Shown here in pieces: positions 10,706-22,240 of a stretch of 64,000 nt of DNA. A model generated the notes under the pieces. It made no database searches and was not told the DNA's origin. It worked only from the letters and a program-made list of their open reading frames with translations. The stretch is from Mixta gaviniae (GTDB taxonomy: Bacteria; Pseudomonadota; Gammaproteobacteria; Enterobacterales; Enterobacteriaceae): positions 3,286,001 through 3,350,000 of the forward strand of contig NZ_CP026377.1 in assembly GCF_002953195.1 (NCBI RefSeq), written 5' to 3'. Numbering within the stretch: the stretch's first letter is position 1; the number at the start of each line of letters is the position of its first letter. The position numbers and the translations under genes were made by a program.

Positions 10706-11570
10706 GATTTCCCTCCTGCTGTAAGCGCTTCTGCTGGTTCTCTAACCGCCACTGCAGCGCGCTTTTCAAAAACAGTGTCACTATCGCCATCAGGGTCAGC
10801 AGCGCGGCGGCGGTAAAGGCGCCGACACTGTTGTAGTCCTGATGCAGTAATTCAACCTGCAGCGGCAGCGTATAGGTCTCGCCGCGAATCGATCCCGAGA
10901 CCACCGAGACCGCGCCGAATTCACCGATGGCGCGCGCGTTGGTCAGCACCACGCCGTAAAGCAGCGCCCAGCGGATGTTGGGCAGCGTCACGCGGCGGAA
11001 CATCTGCCAGCCGGAAGCGCCCAGCAGCACCGCCGCCTCATCTTCATGGCTACCCTGGCTGAGCATCACCGGCACCAGCTCGCGCACCACAAACGGACAG
11101 GTGACGAAGATAGTGGCCATCACGATGCCGGGCCAGGAGAACATCAGCTGGATGCTGTGCGCGTCCAGCCAGCCGCCGACCGGGCCGTTAACGCCCCAGA
11201 ACAGCAGATAGATCAGCCCCGCCACCACCGGCGAGACCGCAAACGGAATATCGAACAGCGTCAGCAGCAGCTGGCGGCCAGGAAAGGTAAAACGCGTTAC
11301 CAGCCAGGCGAGCAGCGTGCCGAACACCAGGTTAACCGGCACGGTAATCAGCGCCACCAGCACCGTCAGCCAGATGGCATGCAGCATATCGGGATCGGCG
11401 AGATTGCCCAGCGCGGCGATCACGCCCTGCGCCAGCGCCTCGGTGAAAATCGCGATCAGCGGCACCACCAGCAATAAAAACGAGATCAGCGCGCCGAGAG
11501 CGATCAGCAGCCATTTGCCCCAGTTCACGCGCTGGCGCGCCGCGCCGTTGAGTTGCGTCACGTCAGCCAT
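10695..11570 (-). CDS. cysW: Sulfate/thiosulfate ABC transporter permease CysW
   Basis: This is one of the two inner-membrane permease subunits that form the sulfate channel. At 291 residues it equals the E. coli length, with about six hydrophobic helices. The cytoplasmic EAA loop that contacts CysA is at [31 protein letters not shown] (about 180-210). The start ATG shares one base with the cysU stop, and the end overlaps cysA, which indicates tight translational coupling. Confidence 0.96.
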
Positions 11571-12403
11571 CAGTGACCTCCCAGACGACGGCCAAAGCGG
11601 CTCTGCAGGGTATTAATGGCGAACAGCAGCAGCAGCGAGGCGGCGAGGATCACCGACGCGATGGCGCTGGCGGCCGGGTAGTCGAACTCCTGCAGGCGAA
11701 TAAAAATCATCAGCGAGGTGACCTCCGTCTTCCAGGCGATGTTGCCGGCGATAAAAATCACTGCGCCGAACTCGCCGAGGCTGCGGGTAAAGGAGAGCGC
11801 GGTGCCCGCCAGCAGCGCCGGCGCCACTTCCGGCAACACTACGCGGCGAAAGCTCTGCCACGGTGTCGCGCCAAGGGTTTGCGCCGCTTCTTCATATTCC
11901 GGCCCCAGCTCTTCCAGCACCGGCTGAACGGTGCGCACCACAAACGGGATGCTGGTAAAGGCCATCGCCACGGCGATACCCAGCCAGGTGTAAGAGACTT
12001 TGATATCGAACTGCGCCAGCCACTGACCGTACCAGCCGTTGACCGAAAACAGCCCCGCCAGCGTCAGGCCGGCCACCGCCGTCGGCAGCGCAAACGGCAG
12101 ATCCATCAGCCCGTCCAGCACGCTGCGCCCCGGGAAGCGGTAGCGCGTCAGGATCCAGGCCATCAGCATGCCGAACAGGGCGTTAAAGATCGACGCCACG
12201 CCCGCCGCAATAAGCGTTACCTTATAGGCCGCCACCACCTGCGGGTTAGTAATGACTTCCCAGTACTGCGCCAGCGTCATCTGCGACAGTTGCATCAGCA
12301 GGGCGCTCAGCGGCAGCAGCAGGATCAGGCAGGTAAAGAACAGGCTGCTGCCCAGGCTGATGCCGAATCCCGGCAGTACGCGTTTACTACTTGCTGCAAA
12401 CAT
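11570..12403 (-). CDS. cysU: Sulfate/thiosulfate ABC transporter permease CysU (CysT)
   Basis: This is the second permease subunit of the sulfate importer. The 277 residues match the E. coli length. Several membrane helices are visible, the first at about 15-40 (LGSSLFFTCLILLLPLSALL). The EAA loop EEAAQTLGATPWQSFRRVVLPEVAPALLAG lies at about residues 178-208. It shares one base with cysP upstream and one with cysW downstream. It is also called cysT in older usage. Confidence 0.96.
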   Translation of the reverse strand: MFAASSKRVLPGFGISLGSSLFFTCLILLLPLSALLMQLSQMTLAQYWEVITNPQVVAAYKVTLIAAGVASIFNALFGMLMAWILTRYRFPGRSVLDGLMDLPFALPTAVAGLTLAGLFSVNGWYGQWLAQFDIKVSYTWLGIAVAMAFTSIPFVVRTVQPVLEELGPEYEEAAQTLGATPWQSFRRVVLPEVAPALLAGTALSFTRSLGEFGAVIFIAGNIAWKTEVTSLMIFIRLQEFDYPAASAIASVILAASLLLLFAINTLQSRFGRRLGGH

Positions 12404-13413
12404 TAGCCCCGCCCCGCCGCTAACAGCTTATCCAGCTCGCCGCCGCTGGCGAAATGGGTCTTCATCGCCTGTTCCCAGCCGCCGAAGCGATCTTCTACGC
12501 GAAACAGACGGGTTTGCGGAAACGCCGCCTGCTCCATCAGCTGCGGGTTATTCACCCGATAGTAAAATTGCGTCATGATTTTCTGCGCCGGCGGCGTATA
12601 GAGATAGTTGAGATAGGCTTTCGCCGCCTCAGCGGTCTGATTCTGCGTCACGTTTTTATCCAGCCAGGCGACCGGAAATTCCGCCAGGATATCGACATCG
12701 GGCACGATCACCTCATAACCGCGATCCGCATATTGCTGACGAATGGTATTTACTTCCGATTCGAAGCTGATCAGCACGTCGCCCAGTTGGCGATCGACAA
12801 AGGTGGTGGTGGCGCCGCGGCCGCCGGTATCAAACACTTCGACGTTCTTCACAAACTGCGTCATAAACTGTTCGGTTTTAGCGCGGTCGCCGTGGTTGGC
12901 TTGCTCCGCCGCCCCCCAGGCCGCCAGCCAGGTATAACGGCCGTTGCCAGAGGTTTTGGGATTCGGGAAAATCAGCTTCACATCGCTGCGCACCAGATCA
13001 TTCCAGCTGTGGATCTGCTTTGGATTACCCTTGCGCACCAGGAACGCCATGGTGGAGTAAAACGGCGAGCTGTGATTCGGCAGACGCGTCTGCCAGTCGG
13101 CGGGCAGCAGCCGACCGCGGTCGTGCAGGATCTGGACGTCGGTGACCTGGTTATAGGTTACTACATCCGCCTTCAGCCCCTGCAGAATGGCCAGCGCCTG
13201 CTTTGAGGAACCGGCGTGAGATTGACGAATGGTGAGCTTATCGTTCGGGTGCGCGGCATCCCACTGCTGCACAAAAGGCGCATTCAGCGCCGTAAAGAGT
13301 TCACGCGACACATCATAAGAGCTGTTCAGCAGTTCGGTCGCCTGTGCGCTGGCGGCCAGCAGCAAGGCGAGCGCCGCGCCGCTGAGAAATTTGTTCGCTA
13401 CTGGAAATCTCAT
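12403..13413 (-). CDS. cysP: Thiosulfate/sulfate-binding periplasmic protein
   Basis: CysP is the periplasmic receptor that binds thiosulfate and sulfate and delivers them to the CysUWA transporter. The 336 residues (E. coli 338) begin with a signal peptide that likely ends at SAQA before residue 26 (TELLNSSYD). The mature protein has the sulfate-binding family signatures ([32 protein letters not shown]). It is the first gene of the cysPUWAM operon, with a CysB-type promoter expected upstream. Confidence 0.96.
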   Translation of the reverse strand: MRFPVANKFLSGAALALLLAASAQATELLNSSYDVSRELFTALNAPFVQQWDAAHPNDKLTIRQSHAGSSKQALAILQGLKADVVTYNQVTDVQILHDRGRLLPADWQTRLPNHSSPFYSTMAFLVRKGNPKQIHSWNDLVRSDVKLIFPNPKTSGNGRYTWLAAWGAAEQANHGDRAKTEQFMTQFVKNVEVFDTGGRGATTTFVDRQLGDVLISFESEVNTIRQQYADRGYEVIVPDVDILAEFPVAWLDKNVTQNQTAEAAKAYLNYLYTPPAQKIMTQFYYRVNNPQLMEQAAFPQTRLFRVEDRFGGWEQAMKTHFASGGELDKLLAAGRG

Positions 13414-13581
13414 TTCACACCCTGAGTCTTGATCCGGCTCACACCACCGTACGCTCAGTGTATTTATAACTCAGCTCAAAGCTGTAACGGTTTTATATAT
13501 CTTTTGATGATTTAAAAGTCGAAAAAAGCATAAGACGGCGGGAAAGCTCAGCGGAAAAATGGCAAAGAGGAAAGAGAATGA
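13414..13581 (-). promoter_or_regulatory. cysP upstream region
   Basis: This AT-rich stretch upstream of cysP on the minus strand contains TTATAAATACA (about 13458-13468) as a -10-like element and an A/T-rich block further up. In E. coli this promoter needs CysB. CysB sites are too loose to call by eye, so none is claimed. Confidence 0.35.
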
Positions 13582-13602
13582 AACGCCCGCGCGGCGGGCG
13601 TT
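13582..13602 (-). terminator. Hairpin after yfeX
   Basis: AACGCCCGC / GCGGGCGTT with a 3-base loop lies 12 bases past the yfeX stop codon. The T tract beyond it is weak (TCATTCTCTTTCC), so it is at best a modest terminator between yfeX and the cys operon promoter. Confidence 0.5.
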
Positions 13603-13614
13603 AAACGCAGATCG

Positions 13615-14511
13615 TTACAACGCCAACAGCGTCTCGACGGAGGGCGCGAACCACCAGGCGCCGCTAACCGGTTTAGTGAAGCGCAGCATGGCGTCATATT
13701 TGCCGTCGCGCTCGCCGAACATGCTCAACAGCTGCTGCTCAATATTATAGAGCGTCGCGCAGTAGGCGATGAAGTAGAGGCCGTTAGTGCCGCTGGCGGT
13801 ACCGTAAGGCAGGCTCTGGCGCAGGATCTTCAGCCCCTGACCGTTCTCTTTTAAATCGACGCGGCTCACATGCGACGTAGCGGGACGGGCATCGCCCTCC
13901 AACTCTTCATTATCGAGCTTAGTGCGCCCGATCATCTGCTCCTGCTTCGCCACCGGCAGGCGCTGCAGCTGCGGCAGATTATGCTGCCAGCGCTGGGTGA
14001 AAACGTAGCTGCCGCCGGCATCAACGCCGTTGGCGATAATCGCTACCTGGCGCCGCTGCTCGCCCTGTGGGTTTTCCGTGCCGTCGACAAAGCCGGAGAG
14101 ATCGCGATCTTCCGTCCAGCGGAAGCCGTGCGTCTCTTCCTCGATGCGCACCGCCGGGCCGAAAGCGGCCAGCGCCGCCTGCGACAGGGTGAAGTTCACA
14201 TCGTGGCGCCGGGACTGAATATGCACCAGCAGATCGCGCTGGGTAGCCGGCGCGATATTTTTCCCCAACGGCTGAAAATCTTTCAGCTCCGGCGCGCTGG
14301 CCGTCGGCTGCAGATCGCGCCACAGCGCGTTGCCGAAAGCGACGACCGCGCCCAATGCCGCATCAGGATAGCGCTGTTGCAGCAGCGTTAACTGTTGATG
14401 GAAGGTTTTAACGCCCTGGCGCACCGCATTCAGGTCGCCCTGAACTCCGGCTTCCAGCCAGATGGCAAAGCGGCTTTGCTCGATGAGGATGCCGCTCTGA
14501 TGCTGAGACAT
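13615..14511 (-). CDS. yfeX: Dyp-type heme peroxidase YfeX
   Basis: This is a dye-decolourising-type heme peroxidase of the cytoplasm. The E. coli homologue oxidises porphyrinogens, and a claimed deferrochelatase role is disputed. The 298 residues (E. coli 299) carry the family motif GFVDGTENP with its catalytic Asp (about residue 143) and the region [10 protein letters not shown], which should supply the heme-ligand His. The conserved tail [15 protein letters not shown] is present. The ATG start is near the E. coli N-terminus (MSQ..SGIL). It stands alone, with 94 bases to yfeY upstream. Confidence 0.94.
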   Translation of the reverse strand: MSQHQSGILIEQSRFAIWLEAGVQGDLNAVRQGVKTFHQQLTLLQQRYPDAALGAVVAFGNALWRDLQPTASAPELKDFQPLGKNIAPATQRDLLVHIQSRRHDVNFTLSQAALAAFGPAVRIEEETHGFRWTEDRDLSGFVDGTENPQGEQRRQVAIIANGVDAGGSYVFTQRWQHNLPQLQRLPVAKQEQMIGRTKLDNEELEGDARPATSHVSRVDLKENGQGLKILRQSLPYGTASGTNGLYFIAYCATLYNIEQQLLSMFGERDGKYDAMLRFTKPVSGAWWFAPSVETLLAL

Positions 14512-14605
14512 GCGGTTTTACTCCGAAATGATAGTGGTCGAAACAGGGGGGTTATCATACCGGAAAGCGACGACGGAAGGTGAGGCCGCCGCCGCGATTC
14601 ATCGC

Positions 14606-15214
14606 TTAGCGCTGCCAGATAATTTTACTCACCTGCCAGTTTTTCAGCACGTCGTCCGGCGGGATCAATCCTTCCGGGCCTGCCCATTTTCCCTGATAGA
14701 GATAGCTGACGTGCTGGCTGTTCGGCGCCTGACACAGTACCGCCGCGGCCCCTTCGCCGCTCGCCGCCTGACAGTGGCCGAACGCCTTCTGATAATGTTC
14801 ACTGAAAGCGTCGCCGATGCGCGTGCCGTCAGCGCTGGCGATCTTCGCATCCGTCACCTCAATGCGGCTGACGGTATCTTTGCCGCTGAAGGTTAGCTTC
14901 ACGTCATTATCATCCAGCGCCTGCCAGAAGGTCACAACGCCGCCCTGCTCGCCGCGCATTCCCTGACGCAGGCGGTAGTCGCCGTTCAGGCCGTTGTTGA
15001 TGGCGCTCTCCTGCAGCGGCGTCGCACCGGTGATGCCGCCGACGCCCTGTTCGGTTACGGTCAGGGATGCGCCGAACCAGTTGCCAGGCCACAGGGTAGA
15101 CCAGGACCAGTCGAGCGGATTCCACCAGCTCGATTCGCTGTGTTGCTGGCCGCTGCTGGCGCAGCCTGCCAGTAATAAAGTCGCGACAATAAATGCCGGG
15201 CGTAGTGCTTTCAT
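14606..15214 (-). CDS. yfeY: RpoE-regulated lipoprotein YfeY
   Basis: This predicted lipoprotein has 202 residues. I chose the ATG at 15214 (MKALRPAFIVATLLLAGCASS), because it has a CAGGAG ribosome binding site and gives a clean signal peptide with the lipobox LLAGC (lipidated Cys at about residue 18). An in-frame start 20 codons upstream would spoil the signal. The C-terminal half (TVTEQGVGGITG, LKNWQVSKIIW) matches E. coli YfeY, whose expression depends on sigma E. The function is unknown. Confidence 0.88.
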   Translation of the reverse strand: MKALRPAFIVATLLLAGCASSGQQHSESSWWNPLDWSWSTLWPGNWFGASLTVTEQGVGGITGATPLQESAINNGLNGDYRLRQGMRGEQGGVVTFWQALDDNDVKLTFSGKDTVSRIEVTDAKIASADGTRIGDAFSEHYQKAFGHCQAASGEGAAAVLCQAPNSQHVSYLYQGKWAGPEGLIPPDDVLKNWQVSKIIWQR

Positions 15215-15280
15215 ATCAACTCCTGAGGTGGTTACGCGACGTTCGCCAGTGAGCTTGGAGTCGCATAAGCGCAAAAAGTT

Positions 15281-15736
15281 TTATTCGGCGCGGTTCAGCT
15301 GCGGGTCGAAACAGGCTTTCAGGCGCGCGCTGAGCAGCAGCCAGCCGATCGCCAGCAGATCGAACAGCGCGGGCAGCCAGAGCGCCGGCGTGGCGAAATC
15401 TTCCTGCTGGCCGCTCTGCCAGAGCGTCAGCACCAGGCTCAGCAGCAGGCTGCAACACAGCACCCCGCGCCACGCCTGCCAGAGCCGCGGCCAGCGCTGG
15501 CGATAACCGGTCAGCAGCAGCCCAAGGGCGGCGGGTACGCCCAACCCCAGACCAAGCCAGAACGCGTCGCTGTCGGGATAGAAGAGCGCCAGCAGATCGC
15601 TGCCCTGCTGGCGCGAAGCGCCGGCCATAACAAACAGCACCCAGGTGCGCGCCTGCAGCAGCAGGATCAGCCAGAAGGCCAGCGGCAGTCGCAGCTGGCC
15701 TTTCGCGTCATAATCGTCAGGCGTGAATGAGATCAT
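15281..15736 (-). CDS. yfeZ: DUF2919 inner-membrane protein YfeZ
   Basis: This small membrane protein has 151 residues, equal to E. coli YfeZ when started at the ATG at 15736 (MISFTPDDYDAKG). Four hydrophobic segments are visible (about 16-34, 52-75, 86-104, 118-140). The conserved start PDDYDAKGQLRLP and the segment LQARTWVLFVMAGASR are typical of the DUF2919 family as I remember it. The function is unknown. It lies between yfeY and ypeA with short gaps. Confidence 0.82.
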   Translation of the reverse strand: MISFTPDDYDAKGQLRLPLAFWLILLLQARTWVLFVMAGASRQQGSDLLALFYPDSDAFWLGLGLGVPAALGLLLTGYRQRWPRLWQAWRGVLCCSLLLSLVLTLWQSGQQEDFATPALWLPALFDLLAIGWLLLSARLKACFDPQLNRAE

Positions 15737-15775
15737 CGATAAGCAAAGCGGCCGCCGCGCGGCGGCCAAAGCGGA

Positions 15776-16201
15776 TTAATACTCACGATCTTCAATCAGG
15801 CGCTTGCCGAGACAGACCGTATCCTGCATGTCGTAATCCAGCTTTTCGTAAAAGCCGATGACGGCATCGTTCTCTTCGCGCACGATCAGGTTGATCTTGG
15901 GGCAGCCGCGCGCGATCAGCTTCTTCTCAAGGCGATTGAGCAGCGCATTGGCGAAGCCGCGTCCGCGATAGTCAGGATGCACGCCAAGGTAATAGACGGA
16001 ACCGCGATGGCCATCGTAGCCGCCCATTAAGGTGCCGACAATTTCGCCGCCGACCACGGCGACCAGAAACAGATCGGGATCGTGATTTAATTTACGTTCA
16101 ATATCCATTTCCGGATCGTTCCACGGTCTTAACAGATCGCAACGTTCCCAAAGCGTAATGACTTCTTCGAAGTCTTCCTGGCGGAATGCGCGGATTTCCA
16201 T
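15776..16201 (-). CDS. ypeA: GNAT-family acetyltransferase YpeA
   Basis: This is a GCN5-related N-acetyltransferase of 141 residues, the same length as E. coli YpeA and very similar to it. The acetyl-CoA-binding motif A is visible as [19 protein letters not shown] (about 72-90). The substrate is not known. It is divergent from amiA across a 203-base gap that should hold both promoters. Confidence 0.93.
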   Translation of the reverse strand: MEIRAFRQEDFEEVITLWERCDLLRPWNDPEMDIERKLNHDPDLFLVAVVGGEIVGTLMGGYDGHRGSVYYLGVHPDYRGRGFANALLNRLEKKLIARGCPKINLIVREENDAVIGFYEKLDYDMQDTVCLGKRLIEDREY

Positions 16202-16404
16202 GAAATTTTCTCAGATGTTACTCACAATTCGCTGATTATCACGCATTCTTTCCCCGGTGCAACCCTCGCAGCGCGCCTGCCAGGAAAAAAAATCGCGTTT
16301 GCTGGTTATTTGGCTGAAATAAATAGTAAAAGCCTGAAACAGCTTCCCTGTCGAAACGCGGGCGCCTGTTAGGTTATAACATCTTTTTATTCACGGACGC
16401 CGCC

Positions 16405-17256
16405 ATGAAAAACGCCAAACCTTCTCACGCCCGCCGCCAGCTGCTGCTGTCCGGCCTCGCCCTGACGCTGCTGCCGGCCACGCGCGCGCTGGCGAAAAGC
16501 GAACGCGCCAGCCTGCCCGCCGCACAGCCGGCGCGCCCGCGCCCCGCCAACGGCAAGAAAATCGTCATGCTCGATCCGGGCCATGGCGGCGTTGATTCCG
16601 GCGCGGTGGGCGAAGAAGGCAGCGAAGAGAAACATATCGTGCTGGAGATCGCCCATAACATTCGCCAGCTGCTGAGCCAGCATGATGGCATCGAGGCGCG
16701 GCTGACGCGTGAAAGTGACCACTTTATTCCGCTGGCGCAGCGGGTAGAGATTGCGCACCAGCACGGCGCCGATCTGTTTATGTCGATCCACGCCGACGGC
16801 TTTACCAGCCCCAGCGCTAACGGCGCGTCGGTTTTCGCCCTGTCGAATCGCGGCGCCAGCAGCGCGATGGCGCGCTACCTGTCGGAAAAAGAGAACGCGG
16901 CTGATAAGGTCGGCGGCATTAAAACGCAAAGCGATAACCCCTACCTGCAGCAGGTGCTGTTTGACCTGGTGCAAACCGATACGATTAAAAACAGCCTGAC
17001 GCTCGGCAGCCATATCCTTAAGCAGATCCGTCCGGTGCATCACCTGCACAGCCAGCATACCGAGCAGGCCGCTTTCGCCGTGCTGAAGTCGCCGTCGATC
17101 CCTTCGGTGCTGGTGGAGACCTCTTTTATCACCAACCCGCAAGAGGAGCGGCTGCTGGGCACCACCGCTTTCCGGCAGAAAATCGCCGGCGCCATCGCCG
17201 ACGGCATCGTCAGCTTTTTTAGCGAATTTGACCGCCGCAATCATCGTCCTGGTTAG
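16405..17256 (+). CDS. amiA: N-acetylmuramoyl-L-alanine amidase AmiA
   Basis: AmiA is a zinc amidase that cleaves septal peptidoglycan and helps daughter cells separate. The 283 residues (E. coli 289) start with a twin-arginine signal (ARRQLLLSG, Arg10-Arg11, then a hydrophobic stretch), so it is exported folded by Tat. The Amidase_3 domain begins at KIVMLDPGHGG with a zinc His, continues with a zinc His in FMSIHADGF, and ends with VLVETSFITNPQEE, where the catalytic Glu is expected. It is upstream of hemF, as in E. coli, but a good terminator lies between the two here. Confidence 0.94.
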   Translation: MKNAKPSHARRQLLLSGLALTLLPATRALAKSERASLPAAQPARPRPANGKKIVMLDPGHGGVDSGAVGEEGSEEKHIVLEIAHNIRQLLSQHDGIEARLTRESDHFIPLAQRVEIAHQHGADLFMSIHADGFTSPSANGASVFALSNRGASSAMARYLSEKENAADKVGGIKTQSDNPYLQQVLFDLVQTDTIKNSLTLGSHILKQIRPVHHLHSQHTEQAAFAVLKSPSIPSVLVETSFITNPQEERLLGTTAFRQKIAGAIADGIVSFFSEFDRRNHRPG

Positions 17257-17274
17257 GTATACTCCTCACACTGA

Positions 17275-18273
<999 letters not shown>

Positions 18274-18382
18274 TCCCCTTCGGCGGCGCGCCCGCAGGCC
18301 GTCGCTGAACGTCGCCCGTGCCGCGCCCTTTAATGCGCGGAACGGGTTACGCGCCCTCGCCCGCCGGCCAAAACGCGCCGCC

Positions 18383-20662
18383 TTACAGCGGCTGCGTCTG
18401 CGCCTCAACCACCGCCAGCGCCACCATATTGACAATGCGCCGTACCGATGCGATCGGCGTCAGCACATGCACCGGCCTGGCGATACCCATCAGTACCGGC
18501 CCGACGGTCACCCCTTCCGAGCAGGAGACGCGTAGCAGGTTATAGCTGATACGCGCCGCCTCGACGTTGGGCATGATCAGCACGTTGGCGGAGCCTTTCA
18601 GCGGGCTGTCGGGCATCAGATCCTGACGGATGCTTTCCACCAGCGCGGCGTCGCCGTGCATCTCGCCGTCGATCTCCAGCTCCGGCGCGCGCGCCTGTAC
18701 CAGCGCCAGTGTGTCGCGCATTTTGCGCGCTGCCGGCGCGTCCGAGGCGCCGAAGCTGGAGTGGGACAACAGCGCTACCTTCGGCTCAATGCCGAAGCGC
18801 CTTACCGTTTCCGCCGCCATGATGGTCAGCTCCGCCAGCTGCTCCGGCGACGGATCTTCATTCACGTAAGTATCGGCGATAAAGGTGTTGCCGCTCGGCA
18901 GCAGCAGCGCGTTCATCGCGCCCGCGACATTGATGCCGGGCCGAAAGCCGAAGACCCGTTCAAGAATGGTGTAGTGTTCCTGATAATCGCCGATGGTGCC
19001 GCAGATCATCGCGTCCGCCTCGCCGCGATGCACCATAATCGCGCCAATCAGTGTAGGGTTGCCGATTACCGCGCGCTGCGCCTGCTCCGGCGAGACGCCG
19101 CGCCGCTTCATCATCTGATAATACTCGCCCCAGTAAGCCTTGAAACGTGGATCGGACTCGTTATTCACCACTTCGAAATCTTTGCCCGCTTCGATTTTCA
19201 GCCCCAGCTTCTGCAGGCGCATGGCGATCACGTTCGGGCGGCCGATCAGCACCGGCTTCGCCAGGCCAAGCGAGACCAGCTCCTGAGTGGCGTGCAACAC
19301 GCGCGCCTCCTCCCCTTCCGCCAGCACCACCCGCTTCGGCTCTTTGCGCGCCTGGGCGAACACCGGCTTCATAAACAGGTTGGTTTTATAAACAAACTCG
19401 GTCAGCTTCTCGCGGTAGGCGTCGAAATCGGCAATCGGCCGCGTGGCTACGCCCGACTCCATCGCCGCTTTCGCCACCGCCGGCGCGATCTGTACGATCA
19501 GCCGTGGATCGAAGGGTTTCGGGATCAGGTAGTCAGGGCCGAATGACAGCTCCTCGTCACCGTAAGCGGAGGCAACCACATCGCTCTGCTCCGCCAGCGC
19601 CAGTTCGGCGATGGCATGCACCGCCGCCAGCTTCATCTGTTCGTTGATCGCCGTCGCCCCGACATCCAGCGCGCCGCGGAAAATAAACGGGAAGCACAGC
19701 ACATTGTTCACCTGGTTAGGGTAATCGGAACGGCCAGTGCAGATAATCGCGTCGGGGCGTACCGACTTCGCCAGCGGCGGCAGGATCTCCGGCTCCGGGT
19801 TGGCCAGCGCCAGAATCAGCGGATTGGGCGCCATGCCCTTTACCATCTCCGGCGTCAGCACTTTCGGCCCGGAACAGCCGAGGAAAATATCCGCGCCGAC
19901 AATCGCCTCCGCCAGCTGGCGCATACCGTTATCGGCAATCGCGTAGGCGGCTTTGGTTTCCGCCATCTGCGCATCGCGCCCCTGCCAGATCACCCCCTTC
20001 GAGTCGCAGACGATGATATTACGCTTCTGCATCCCCAACTCCACCAGCAGGTTCATACAGGCAATGGCGGAAGCGCCCGCGCCGGACACCACCAGCCGCA
20101 CATCGGAGATATTCTTTTTCACGATGCGCAGCCCGTTCAGCACCGCAGCGGTACAGATAATTGCGGTGCCGTGCTGATCGTCGTGAAACACCGGAATGTT
20201 CATCCGCTCGCGTAGTGCTTTTTCGATATAGAAGCACTCTGGCGCTTTGATATCTTCGAGGTTGATGCCGCCGAAAGTCGGCTCCAGCGCGGCGATCACC
20301 TCAATCAGCCGATCGGGATCCTGCTCGTCGACCTCGATATCAAACACATCGATGCCGGCAAACTTTTTGAACAGCACGCCCTTGCCTTCCATCACCGGCT
20401 TGCCCGCCAGCGCGCCAATATTGCCCAGACCCAATACCGCGGTGCCGTTGGAGATCACCCCCACCAGGTTGCCGCGCGCGGTGTATTTATGCGCGGCCAG
20501 CGGATCCCCGGCGATTTCCAGGCACGGCGCGGCAACGCCCGGCGAATAGGCCAGCGCCAGATCGCGCTGCGTCGCCAGCGGCTTGGTGGGAGAGACCTGA
20601 ATTTTGCCCGGCTGCGGATACTGGTGAAAATCGAGCGCGCTCTGCTTCAGTTGATCGTCCAT
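18383..20662 (-). CDS. maeB: NADP-dependent malic enzyme MaeB
   Basis: MaeB decarboxylates malate to pyruvate with NADP+. The 759 residues equal the E. coli length. The N-terminal malic enzyme half (about 1-425) has the early motif [13 protein letters not shown] and the NAD(P)-binding segment [17 protein letters not shown]. The C-terminal half (about 430-759) is a phosphotransacetylase-like domain ([36 protein letters not shown]) with a regulatory, acetyl-CoA-responsive role in E. coli. It is a single gene with its own promoter in the long gap before talA. Confidence 0.95.
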   Translation of the reverse strand: MDDQLKQSALDFHQYPQPGKIQVSPTKPLATQRDLALAYSPGVAAPCLEIAGDPLAAHKYTARGNLVGVISNGTAVLGLGNIGALAGKPVMEGKGVLFKKFAGIDVFDIEVDEQDPDRLIEVIAALEPTFGGINLEDIKAPECFYIEKALRERMNIPVFHDDQHGTAIICTAAVLNGLRIVKKNISDVRLVVSGAGASAIACMNLLVELGMQKRNIIVCDSKGVIWQGRDAQMAETKAAYAIADNGMRQLAEAIVGADIFLGCSGPKVLTPEMVKGMAPNPLILALANPEPEILPPLAKSVRPDAIICTGRSDYPNQVNNVLCFPFIFRGALDVGATAINEQMKLAAVHAIAELALAEQSDVVASAYGDEELSFGPDYLIPKPFDPRLIVQIAPAVAKAAMESGVATRPIADFDAYREKLTEFVYKTNLFMKPVFAQARKEPKRVVLAEGEEARVLHATQELVSLGLAKPVLIGRPNVIAMRLQKLGLKIEAGKDFEVVNNESDPRFKAYWGEYYQMMKRRGVSPEQAQRAVIGNPTLIGAIMVHRGEADAMICGTIGDYQEHYTILERVFGFRPGINVAGAMNALLLPSGNTFIADTYVNEDPSPEQLAELTIMAAETVRRFGIEPKVALLSHSSFGASDAPAARKMRDTLALVQARAPELEIDGEMHGDAALVESIRQDLMPDSPLKGSANVLIMPNVEAARISYNLLRVSCSEGVTVGPVLMGIARPVHVLTPIASVRRIVNMVALAVVEAQTQPL

Positions 20663-21207
20663 CGGCGGTTCCTTCGATTAATAAGATGAATAAGGCCTGA
20701 GCTGAGCAGTATAAAAGCGCGCCGCGGCGGAAAAACTTGAGGTCGACCAAAGAATTGCCATCGTCGCGCCCTGCGGCGTTGCGCCTGACCCACGACGAAT
20801 ACGATATTTCGCACATCTGCTATGCTTTTTAATGGTCCGCATGCGCTATGGCGGCCGCGCCGCCGGAAATGGCTTCGGGCGCGGCAGCGGCGCCATTTTC
20901 CGCCGGCGCGAACGTTGCGCGTCGGCCAGAGAGGCACAACTCAACAAGTCCAGGCGTTCTTCACGTGGCATCCTGCCTGCAGACGTCGCCGCCGCGGCGC
21001 GGCGTTCAGGGCCGCGCTGCGGCTGGCCTGGGCCTCGCTATTGAATGAGCCCATTGCAACAATCAGAGAAAACGCATTTCCACAAGGGAGCGGCTGGTGC
21101 AATGTGGTTCGTCTGTAACAAAGGACAGCGTTCACCGGGCGCGCCGTATCGCCGTCGGGAACCTCGTTTACTTTCGAATTACCCTTTGGGTATCAAGGAG
21201 ATAAGAG
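20663..21207. other. Long maeB-talA intergenic region
   Basis: These 545 bases between divergent maeB and talA hold no gene I can support. The part from about 20850 to 21030 is very GC-rich and has an imperfect inverted repeat (GCCGGAAATGGC at 20862-20873 against GCCATTTTCCG at 20892-20902). The talA ribosome binding site is AAGGAGATAAG at 21196-21206. In E. coli talA-tktB is induced by RpoS; no sigma-S promoter could be assigned by eye. Confidence 0.4.
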
Positions 21208-22158
21208 ATGAATCAGCTAGACGCACTGAAACAGTTTACGACAGTCGTGGCGGACAGCGGCGATATTGAATCGATTCGCAACTACCACCCTGAAGACGCC
21301 ACCACCAACCCGTCTCTGATCCTGAAAGCCGCCGGACTCGAATCCTACAAGCACCTGATTGACGACGCGATCGACTACGCGAAAAAACAGGGCGGCAGCA
21401 AAGAAACGCAGATCATCAACGCCAGCGACAAAGTGGCAGTTAACCTCGGCATGGAAATCCTGAAAAGCGTGCCGGGCCGTGTTTCGACCGAAGTGGATGC
21501 GCGCCTCTCCTTCGATCGTGGCATGTGTGTGACCAAAGCAGAGAAACTGGTGCGGATGTATGAAGATCACGGCATCGATCGTTCGCGTATCCTGATCAAG
21601 CTCGCCTCTACCTGGGAAGGCATTCGCGCGGCGGAAGAGCTGGAGAAAAACGGCATCAACTGTAACCTGACGCTGCTGTTCTCCTTCGCCCAGGCGCGTG
21701 CCTGCGCCGAAGCGGGCGTATTCCTGATCTCCCCGTTCGTCGGCCGCATCTATGACTGGTACAACACCCGCCAGCCGATGGACCCGTACAACGTTGAGGA
21801 AGATCCGGGCGTAAAATCGGTGCGCAACATCTATGACTACTACAAGTCGCACCGTTATAAAACCATCATCATGGGCGCCAGCTTCCGTAAAACGGAACAG
21901 ATCCTGGCGCTGGCCGGCTGCGACCGCCTGACCATTTCGCCGAACCTGCTGCAGGAGCTGCAGTCCAGCGATGCGCCGGTTGAGCGTAAACTGACGCCGT
22001 CCACCGAAGGCTTCCACGAGCCCTCTCCGCTGACCGAAGCGGAGTTCCGCTGGGAGCATAACCAGGATCCGATGGCGGTTGAGAAACTGTCAGAAGGCAT
22101 CCGCCAGTTCGCTGCCGATCAGCTGAAACTGGAAGAGACGCTGGCCGCACGGCTGTAA
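21208..22158 (+). CDS. talA: Transaldolase A
   Basis: Transaldolase moves a three-carbon unit between sugar phosphates in the non-oxidative pentose phosphate pathway. The 316 residues match E. coli TalA. The Schiff-base lysine is in [12 protein letters not shown] (about residue 131), and the entry motif [14 protein letters not shown] is present. It is called talA rather than talB because it is followed by a transketolase gene and preceded by maeB, as talA is in E. coli. An excellent ribosome binding site precedes the ATG. Confidence 0.94.
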   Translation: MNQLDALKQFTTVVADSGDIESIRNYHPEDATTNPSLILKAAGLESYKHLIDDAIDYAKKQGGSKETQIINASDKVAVNLGMEILKSVPGRVSTEVDARLSFDRGMCVTKAEKLVRMYEDHGIDRSRILIKLASTWEGIRAAEELEKNGINCNLTLLFSFAQARACAEAGVFLISPFVGRIYDWYNTRQPMDPYNVEEDPGVKSVRNIYDYYKSHRYKTIIMGASFRKTEQILALAGCDRLTISPNLLQELQSSDAPVERKLTPSTEGFHEPSPLTEAEFRWEHNQDPMAVEKLSEGIRQFAADQLKLEETLAARL

Positions 22159-22181
22159 TCGTCGCTAACGATAATGACTCA

Positions 22182-22206
22182 GGGGCGAACTTTTCGCCCC
22201 GTTTTC
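22182..22206 (+). terminator. Hairpin between talA and tktB
   Basis: GGGGCGAA / TTCGCCCC with loop CTT is followed by GTTTTC. It is a short, moderately T-rich terminator 23 bases after the talA stop codon; read-through into tktB is likely. Confidence 0.5.
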
Positions 22207-22240
22207 ATCCCCCTCTTTATCTTCTTCAAGGGAGAACAAC

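Noticed and set aside
20822..21118. Short Arg-rich frames in the maeB-talA gap
   Set aside because: Several overlapping frames are open because of GC-richness; none has a ribosome binding site or family match.
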